Positions 54,834 through 60,790 of a stretch of 60,790 nucleotides of DNA are shown piece after piece (the first letter of the stretch is position 1; every line of letters starts with the position of its first letter). The DNA lies in the NCBI GenBank assembly GCA_900095095.1, contig FMBT01000512.1, forward strand, positions 1-60,790. Reading direction: 5' to 3'. The notes below the pieces were generated by a model. The model was not told the origin of the DNA. It saw only the letters and a list, made by a program, of their open reading frames with translations, and did no database searches. This DNA comes from Fragilariopsis cylindrus CCMP1102 (lineage: Eukaryota; Bacillariophyta; Bacillariophyceae; Bacillariales; Bacillariaceae). The position numbers and the translations under genes are program-made.

Positions 54834-55562
54834 TTAGGCTTTCCAAGAGAATAATCGTTTCATATTGAACTTCTTCCTTTTCTTCTTTTCATCGGCATCA
54901 ATACTATCGTTAACATCAGTAGCATTATCGGATGGTTTCTTCGATTTCAATTCTGATTTCGATTCCGATTTCAATTTCGATTTTATTGTCGTAACAGCAT
55001 AATAGGAATTACTTCTTCTTTTGCTATTGTTCTTTCGTGGATCGTTATTGCTGCTATCATCATTCTTGATGACTGTCGCTGCTGTATAAGTGAATTTAGC
55101 GCTATTTCTTCTAAATTGTTTTTGATGTTCCAGTGCTTGTTGTTTCCGTTCCAGTCGATAGGCATTACTGGATTGTATTCGATCCGAATGTATTTTATGT
55201 ATTTCCTTCACGGCATCATTCATTTCATCGGAATCAAAACCATATTCTTTTAATTTATCACGTCTGGCATCGGAAGTTAAATAGGTGATATCATGACGAA
55301 TATCACACAAGGTTTCTTCTTGCACACTATATTTCCAACCTAATCCAATGGATGGTCCATCTTGTGTATCGGGATGTTCTTCTAAGACAGTATCATGAAT
55401 TTGCGTTGAAACTACATCATTAAACTTCACCACATGATTAGTACAACCAATAATAAGGCAAGGATCTTTACTTGTACATCCTTTAGTGGTGTGGTGGTGA
55501 TCTGATGGAGAAGAAGCGTTTGTCACTTTAGTGATATCTGGTGATGAAGAAGCGATTGTCAT
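54834..55562 (-). CDS. Conserved hypothetical protein of a diatom-type family
   Basis: A 242-residue single-exon protein. The N-terminal part has VVKFNDVVSTQIHDTVLEEH, then DGPSIGLGWKYSVQEE, and a long helical region with RRDKLKEYGFDSDEMNDAVKEI followed by HKIHSDRIQSSNAYR. This arrangement (a VxFN-xV segment, GP-x-I-x-L-x-W-x-Y, then R-x-x-R-x-x-x-L and a GY/GF-S/D-x-x-E motif) recurs in many uncharacterised diatom proteins as I remember them. The C-terminal third is Ser/Lys-rich and very basic (EKKKRKKFNMKRLFSWKA), possibly nuclear or nucleic-acid binding. No signal peptide or membrane helix. Function unknown. Confidence 0.7.
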   Translation of the reverse strand: MTIASSSPDITKVTNASSPSDHHHTTKGCTSKDPCLIIGCTNHVVKFNDVVSTQIHDTVLEEHPDTQDGPSIGLGWKYSVQEETLCDIRHDITYLTSDARRDKLKEYGFDSDEMNDAVKEIHKIHSDRIQSSNAYRLERKQQALEHQKQFRRNSAKFTYTAATVIKNDDSSNNDPRKNNSKRRSNSYYAVTTIKSKLKSESKSELKSKKPSDNATDVNDSIDADEKKKRKKFNMKRLFSWKA

Positions 55563-56590
55563 TACACCTTATATTATTTGTTGTCAAGAACAACTCGATT
55601 GTTTTCTGTTTTATTTTTTAATTTTCTTGTCTTTGTCTTGCTGCTTTGTTTTTTATACTTAGATTTTCGTTTTGTGAGGAGTAAGGCAGTTGTTTGTTTT
55701 TGACACTCTCTTATATTATTGTTCCATCGTTCACTCATACCATGCATCAGCCACGCTTTTTCTCGGTCGAACTAAGACGAAGAAGATCGAAGAATGAAAG
55801 AAGGATGCTACCAAACTGGTGAAAGCACGATTTGATGAATCTTCTTTTCTGATCTTTCGCGCTACCTAAATGAATGAATGCATGAATTGAATCAATCGAG
55901 TCGTGAATTGAATGCACAAGCAGGATTGGTTTGCGAGAACTGGTGTGAAGAATCTTACCGTAACAGAGTTACGACTGTGTAATTGAACATCTTAAAAATA
56001 GAAAAATTATGTTGAAATTCTCGATTTACTGTCGCGCGATACACTAGCTAGAAGTAAGTCAGTTAACCGCAATAATGAACAATTTATTTTACTATGCGCG
56101 AAACTAACAACAACAAACACGTACAGTACTGTACTCACTCGCAAATCGTAGTAACGTTAACGTTAGTGTGAAAAAAAATCCATTTTTTGCATTCCCGAGC
56201 AAGAAGAGAGCAAGATCGTCCGTCCGTCCGTCCGTCCATGCTACTGTACGGTACGCTTTCTAACAAAACAACGGCTCAATAATGACGAGCTGTGAATCTA
56301 TTATTATGTGCGTTGCAAGAATGACTTGCGTCGTTAACATCTTGTTGCAACTAACTGTAGTATCTAATTCTCCAACTAACGTTGTTACTCTTGTTGTCTG
56401 TCTCTGTCGCTAACCACGGTACGTTGTTGTCCACGTGTGTAGTCAATCGAGTGTTGAATCGTCATCGTCATCGTCAATACAAGTAGCGATTACCTTTCAT
56501 CGTTTGCTCTGTTGTAGTGCTAATCTAATTATATCTCCTTGTTGTGTCTTTCATCTTTTGCTAGAAAATCATAATACTACGGTACCAACA
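55563..56590. other. Divergent promoter region before ATP synthase gamma
   Basis: About 1 kb between divergent genes. It holds a TACAGTACTGTAC cluster (56123), a (CCGT)n run (56219-56236) and the ATP synthase 5' leader. The frame of the gene is open upstream to 56435 but has no ATG there. Confidence 0.5.
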
Positions 56591-57586
56591 ATGGCATCTA
56601 TGGCATCACTCCGTACTCTCAGCATGACTGCTACTGCTGCACGTCGTGTAGTTACTCCACGTACTGTCAGTATGGCATTAGGTACACAAATTCAATCACG
56701 TCGTGGGATGGCTACGGAAAAACAATTAGCCAATAAAATTCAATCCACAAAAAATATTAAAAAAATTACGAGTTCTATGAAAATGGTCGCAGCAGCACGA
56801 TTAAAAGGTGAAGAACGTCGTTTAGCGGCCAGTATACCATTTAATCAATGGACGTATGAACTATTTTCCGAACCCAAATTTCTCGAAGAGGCGACTTTTG
56901 TGGACTTTCCACAAAAAGTCTTAATTGTACCCTTTACCTCCGATAAAGGTTTATGTGGTGGAATTAATAGTTTTATTTCACGTGGTGTACGGAATATGAT
57001 TGCGAAGCTCGATGCACAATCCAAACAAGCCGATGTGTGTGTGATTGGTGAGAAAGGACGTGGTCAAATGCAACGAATGTTGACCGGGAATCAAATCAAA
57101 CGAACCTGTACGGATGTGGTAGCACCTGGTAATTATACCATGGCCTCCGCATTATCTACCGAATTAATTAAGGCTGGTGCTGAAACGGACTATGATGCTG
57201 TCATTATGGTTTACAATAGTTACAAGAATGCGGCGGTCTACAATCAAATGTATAAAGTGATTACACCATTAAAGACGGGTGGTGAAGAAAGTGAAGGTTC
57301 TAGTACAGGTGAAGCATTAGCAGGATATGATTTTGATTCGGAAAAAGCAGAATCGATGTCCGATTTATATGAATTTATTATTTCTACTAATTTATATCAT
57401 AGTTTTATGGATGGTGCCGCTGCGGAACAATCGGCACGCATGACAGCGATGGAAGGTGCATCCTCGAATGCTGGTGAAATGATTGATAAATTAACCTTAC
57501 AATACAATCGTGCACGACAATCCAGAATTACAACGGAATTAATTGAAATTATTTCCGGTGCCTCGGCCTTAGAAAAGAAAAAATAA
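56591..57586 (+). CDS. ATP5F1C: ATP synthase F1 subunit gamma, mitochondrial
   Basis: A 331-residue single-exon protein from the first ATG (ATGGCATCTATGGC). Residues 1-38 are Ala/Thr/Arg-rich and end RRGMA, a mitochondrial presequence. Gamma is the rotating central stalk of F1-ATPase in the matrix. Motifs: the N-terminal helix KIQSTKNIKKITSSMKMVAA, SDKGLCGGIN, and the C-terminal helix YNRARQSRITTELIEIISGA. Length and both ends match the mitochondrial family, not the plastid one, which carries a regulatory Cys insertion that is missing here. Codon use is tidy, with few repeats, and the sequence is the least low-complexity in the window, consistent with high expression. Confidence 0.95.
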   Translation: MASMASLRTLSMTATAARRVVTPRTVSMALGTQIQSRRGMATEKQLANKIQSTKNIKKITSSMKMVAAARLKGEERRLAASIPFNQWTYELFSEPKFLEEATFVDFPQKVLIVPFTSDKGLCGGINSFISRGVRNMIAKLDAQSKQADVCVIGEKGRGQMQRMLTGNQIKRTCTDVVAPGNYTMASALSTELIKAGAETDYDAVIMVYNSYKNAAVYNQMYKVITPLKTGGEESEGSSTGEALAGYDFDSEKAESMSDLYEFIISTNLYHSFMDGAAAEQSARMTAMEGASSNAGEMIDKLTLQYNRARQSRITTELIEIISGASALEKKK

Positions 57587-60500
57587 ATACGTAATGTAAA
57601 GTGAAGTGATGTGGATATACGGTAAGAAGTACAATAAAATCGTCTCGTCTCGTCTCAAGTAAAATGAAGGTAAAAGAAGTATAGAAAAAAGAAGGAAAAG
57701 AAGTTTGAAAGGAAATCCAAGAGGAAGAAGAAAGAAAGAAAGAAAAGTCAAAGTTGTAATAAAAACTATTAATAATAATAATAAAAAAGAAATTATTCAA
57801 AAATGTAGTCCCTTCTACTGTATGTATTATATCGTTCATTTACTGTAGTAGCATAGCATATTATACATTACTGTACCCCCCCCCCCCCCCCCTCCACTTA
57901 GTACATACTTTTCACACCCATACCGTCCTGTCTACAATCTTCAAGTTATCTATTCTACCACCTGGTAGTATCGTACTATACAATACTGTGCCATCCATGT
58001 GCATATGTACAGAATACAGTAGATTCCAAATAGCTAGCTAGCAATGTAGCAGTGTAGTAGCTAGTGTAGACAATAGCAATACAGGATGTCTTAGTGTGTG
58101 GGGGAGGGGGGGGGGAGGTATGGATGATTGATCACTCTATGGTTCCCCACCGTACGTACTGTAGTTCCTTTCAGTGTTGTGGATGGTTGGGACGTGGGAG
58201 AGAGAGAGAAAGAGTGGCCAGTACAGTGGGATCGTGAATGCCAGCCAATACAGATGATCGATGCAATTGATGCGATCGAGTGAATGAGTGAGTAAGTGAG
58301 GGAGCAAAGAAAAGAGAGAGAGAGAGAGAGAGAGACATCAATCATCACTGTTATGTAGTGGGGGGGGGGGGGGGGTTAGTGATGGAACCGAGAATGATCA
58401 ATCAACACATGCACATCATGCACACACATTATGATGCCACACACACACACACACACATCATGTACACAGCTTCTTGCTTACAGAGAACAAAATATGCAGT
58501 ATATATACAATAATATGTTAGTAGTTCTGTTACTGCTGCTTAGCTTGTTGCTGCACACAATAATGTATAATGTTTATTGTATGATGGGTGTAAGTGAAAA
58601 AAATAAATAAAAGCTACTTTTCTACTTTTTTACAGACAACTACTACTAGCCAGTGCAAATTAAATGCTTATAGAAATAATTGACATTGTGGAAATTCTAC
58701 ACACTATCTAAGTAGTTGCACAATGGAAGGAATAAGAGCACAGAATTTCTGGAGGCAGGGCTAGCTCCAGCAGGTACTTTTGTAGGGGGAATGTTAGTGC
58801 ACCCAACCCATCTGGTTTTGTCTTATGCAACCCTTTCAAATGAGATATCTTGTTGTTCATTTCTTGTCAAAAATCTGTTTGTATGTTTGTGTGCGTGCGT
58901 GCATCAACAGCAAAAAGAATTTTATTCCTCAATCACAGGGACAGAAAAGTTCTAGGAGGCACACGCAATGTTCTAGTACACTATGTGGATGTCCTATCCA
59001 GATTTGTCCTCTGCTGCAACCCTTTGATATAGGATATTTTGTTGTTAATTTTTAATCAAAATCTTGTTGTTGTTTTCCATCCAAAACAGCAAAATGAATT
59101 CTAAAACATACCCATATATGCCGGTTGGTGTCTGCAGCATTGAAACACCACAGGCAATTATCTCCATACAACTTTTGTTAAGATAAATTAACACAGCTTG
59201 TAATAGTTACTGTCATTTCTATAAATTAAAATAAGATTATAGCCCAAAACACAGCTCTTCATTATCTTTATTTACACATACCACCAGGCAAATTAGAACA
59301 CAGAATTGATTCACTGTCCTCACTAGGACATATTACCTGTGAATGGAAAGCATCATCATCCCAACCCAATATTATATTGGATGTAATTGCAGTTTACCCC
59401 TGTTTTCAGAAATATCTCATATATAAAAAGCAATCAAGGACGGTAATTAAAATAGTCACTGTTGGTTGGAAAATGATCCCATACCAATTTTGACAGGAAC
59501 ATCCACACAATACTCATAAAATAAAATAACCCACCTAAAGCCCACACTAATAGGGCCTCTAGTTCACATGGTACACCTCTTACAAAATAAATTTTAGTTG
59601 ATTTTAGCTAATAATATATGGTAAAAATTGGTTTTTGGCCCTTGGCGAAGAAAGGAAGCCTCTGTTCACCAATGTCGTCCTGCAGACATATATATTAAAC
59701 GTTTAATGGGTTACATTACTTTATTTTCCAAAAAAAGTCCTTATAAGCAAAAATAATAGCTGCAAGAAATTAACTAGTAACATGGTGCGTTAAAGGCTAG
59801 TCATTGTGCATGAATGTGTGCATGAATTGAACTAGCACCTACAACATATGTTTGGACCAATATTTATTACACACATAGTAAGGTAGAGGAACTCTCCCCG
59901 ATCAAAAAGAAGCCTTTCCTTGGAAGTTCTACCCTGCTTTGTGTCCTGAACAAGATATCTCATAAACAGCTGCTGTGTGCTGTGTGTGTGTGAGCCTACA
60001 TAACACATTGTGAGATACCAGTGGGCTTGCCAGACTAAGGAATTTAATAATACTCCATCCAATAGGTCAATTCTAAACTTCATAGTTTCAAAATCCAAAA
60101 AAAAGACTTTTTAGGCGTATATACTTGATGCTAAAGTTGTTATTATATACTAGACTAACAAATACTGGTAACATTTGGGCATGATTTAGTTTTTATACTG
60201 AGAATTCGCGAGTACGTATTTGACCATCTTTCGTTCATACGTGGATAAAAATTATTTTCACGAAATCCGAAATGTGAGAACAATTTGTTCTTCGATTCTT
60301 ACTTCCAAATTCTCACAGTTCACTTCACGTAACTCTACTCCAATTGAATGAAGGAAAAGTGAAGGAGCGAAAAAAGAATGCATGCCGTTAAGTCCTACTA
60401 AGTGATGCTTCACCTAAAGAATGATCATCTTTAGCGTCATCTACTTCACTTCCAATAAACCCGATATGTCCTAATAAGTCAATCAGATTATATATAACTT

Positions 60501-60790
60501 ATTATTTAATAGCTGCCGCTTCGCTCCTCAAGGTCTTAAAAAGATAGAGAGACAACGGTCGACCCGCCGAACATCACTTCACGTCACTGGATGCATGTAT
60601 AAGAAATGAGAAGAACCGAAATTTGCGAAGAAGAAGAAACTGGGTATTTCATTTCTAATTAAGGCTCACTGGATTCATTCATGTAATGAATAAATAAATA
60701 ATGTATCAACATCAGTTATGAACAGAATTTTGCGAAAAAAGAAAGAACAGTCATGTCAAGAAAAGCAGAGGATTTGAAAAATAAAGAAGC
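57587..60790. other. Gene-free tail region
   Basis: About 3.2 kb without a credible gene. It holds poly-C and poly-G tracts (57876-57892, 58360-58375), (GA)n at 58312-58334, (CA)n at 58438-58456, a segment related to 38000-38060 near 59780-59960, and a copy of a small dispersed repeat at 60495-60570. Frames here are short and lack motifs. Confidence 0.55.

Noticed and set aside
1..60790. CRISPR array or prokaryotic operon structure
   Set aside because: No regularly spaced 25-40 bp repeats with unique spacers; genes are spliced and widely spaced. The repeat arrays found are tandem without spacers.

Overview
This window looks like nuclear chromosomal DNA of a diatom (Bacillariophyta), AT-rich and gene-sparse, with short GT-AG introns. 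The evidence is the combination of a secreted Lys/Ser-rich silaffin-like protein with an RRL processing motif (52810-53307), a protein whose N-terminus resembles the diatom bipartite plastid presequence (3127), three heat-shock-factor (HSF) type DNA-binding proteins of the kind greatly expanded in diatoms, and clearly eukaryotic mitochondrial proteins (glycine-cleavage T protein, ATP synthase gamma). I cannot name the species. All gene models come from reading frames, splice signals and motif recognition by eye; no database was searched.

Layout. 1-9 kb: mostly non-coding, with a putative plastid-targeted protein (3127) and a secreted double Kazal-like protein (7606). 9-20 kb: a secreted beta-solenoid-like protein (9013, minus), an F-box protein (10934, minus), a tandem pair of HSF genes (12518 and 15165) separated by a 141-bp tandem repeat, a pentanucleotide satellite near 17.6 kb, and a polytopic membrane protein (18010, minus). 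20-32 kb: three-exon GCVT (20261), a repeat/transposon-rich gap with a TA-flanked inverted-repeat element, a broken membrane/Cys-repeat gene (24872), a hypothetical protein (27009, minus), and an ER prolyl 4-hydroxylase-like 2-oxoglutarate oxygenase (28863-31617) that carries an intronic antisense tRNA-like sequence and one frame break inside its catalytic core. 32-46 kb: a sulfotransferase-like gene (33079), a third HSF (35417, minus), a second repeat-rich gap, a large low-complexity membrane protein (40917) and a NECAP-like endocytic adaptor (44133, minus). 46-60.8 kb: a seven-exon secreted protein with a perforin-like C-terminal exon and an array of duplicated phase-0 mini-exons (46581-49812, minus), tandem repeats, a decayed inverted copy of the NECAP 3' end (51480-51830), the silaffin-like gene, a hypothetical protein (54834, minus), mitochondrial ATP synthase gamma (56591) and a gene-free tail.

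The genes do not form an obvious pathway. Two are mitochondrial metabolism (GCVT in photorespiration/one-carbon flow, ATP synthase gamma), several are secretory or cell-surface (Kazal-like, beta-solenoid, silaffin-like, perforin-like, prolyl hydroxylase, sulfotransferase), one is endocytic (NECAP-like), and three are HSF-type regulators. The strongest unusual signals are the duplicated exon-intron array at 47790-48562, the three TA-flanked inverted-repeat elements with shared termini, the inverted 500-bp dispersed repeat pair, and the NECAP fragment duplication.
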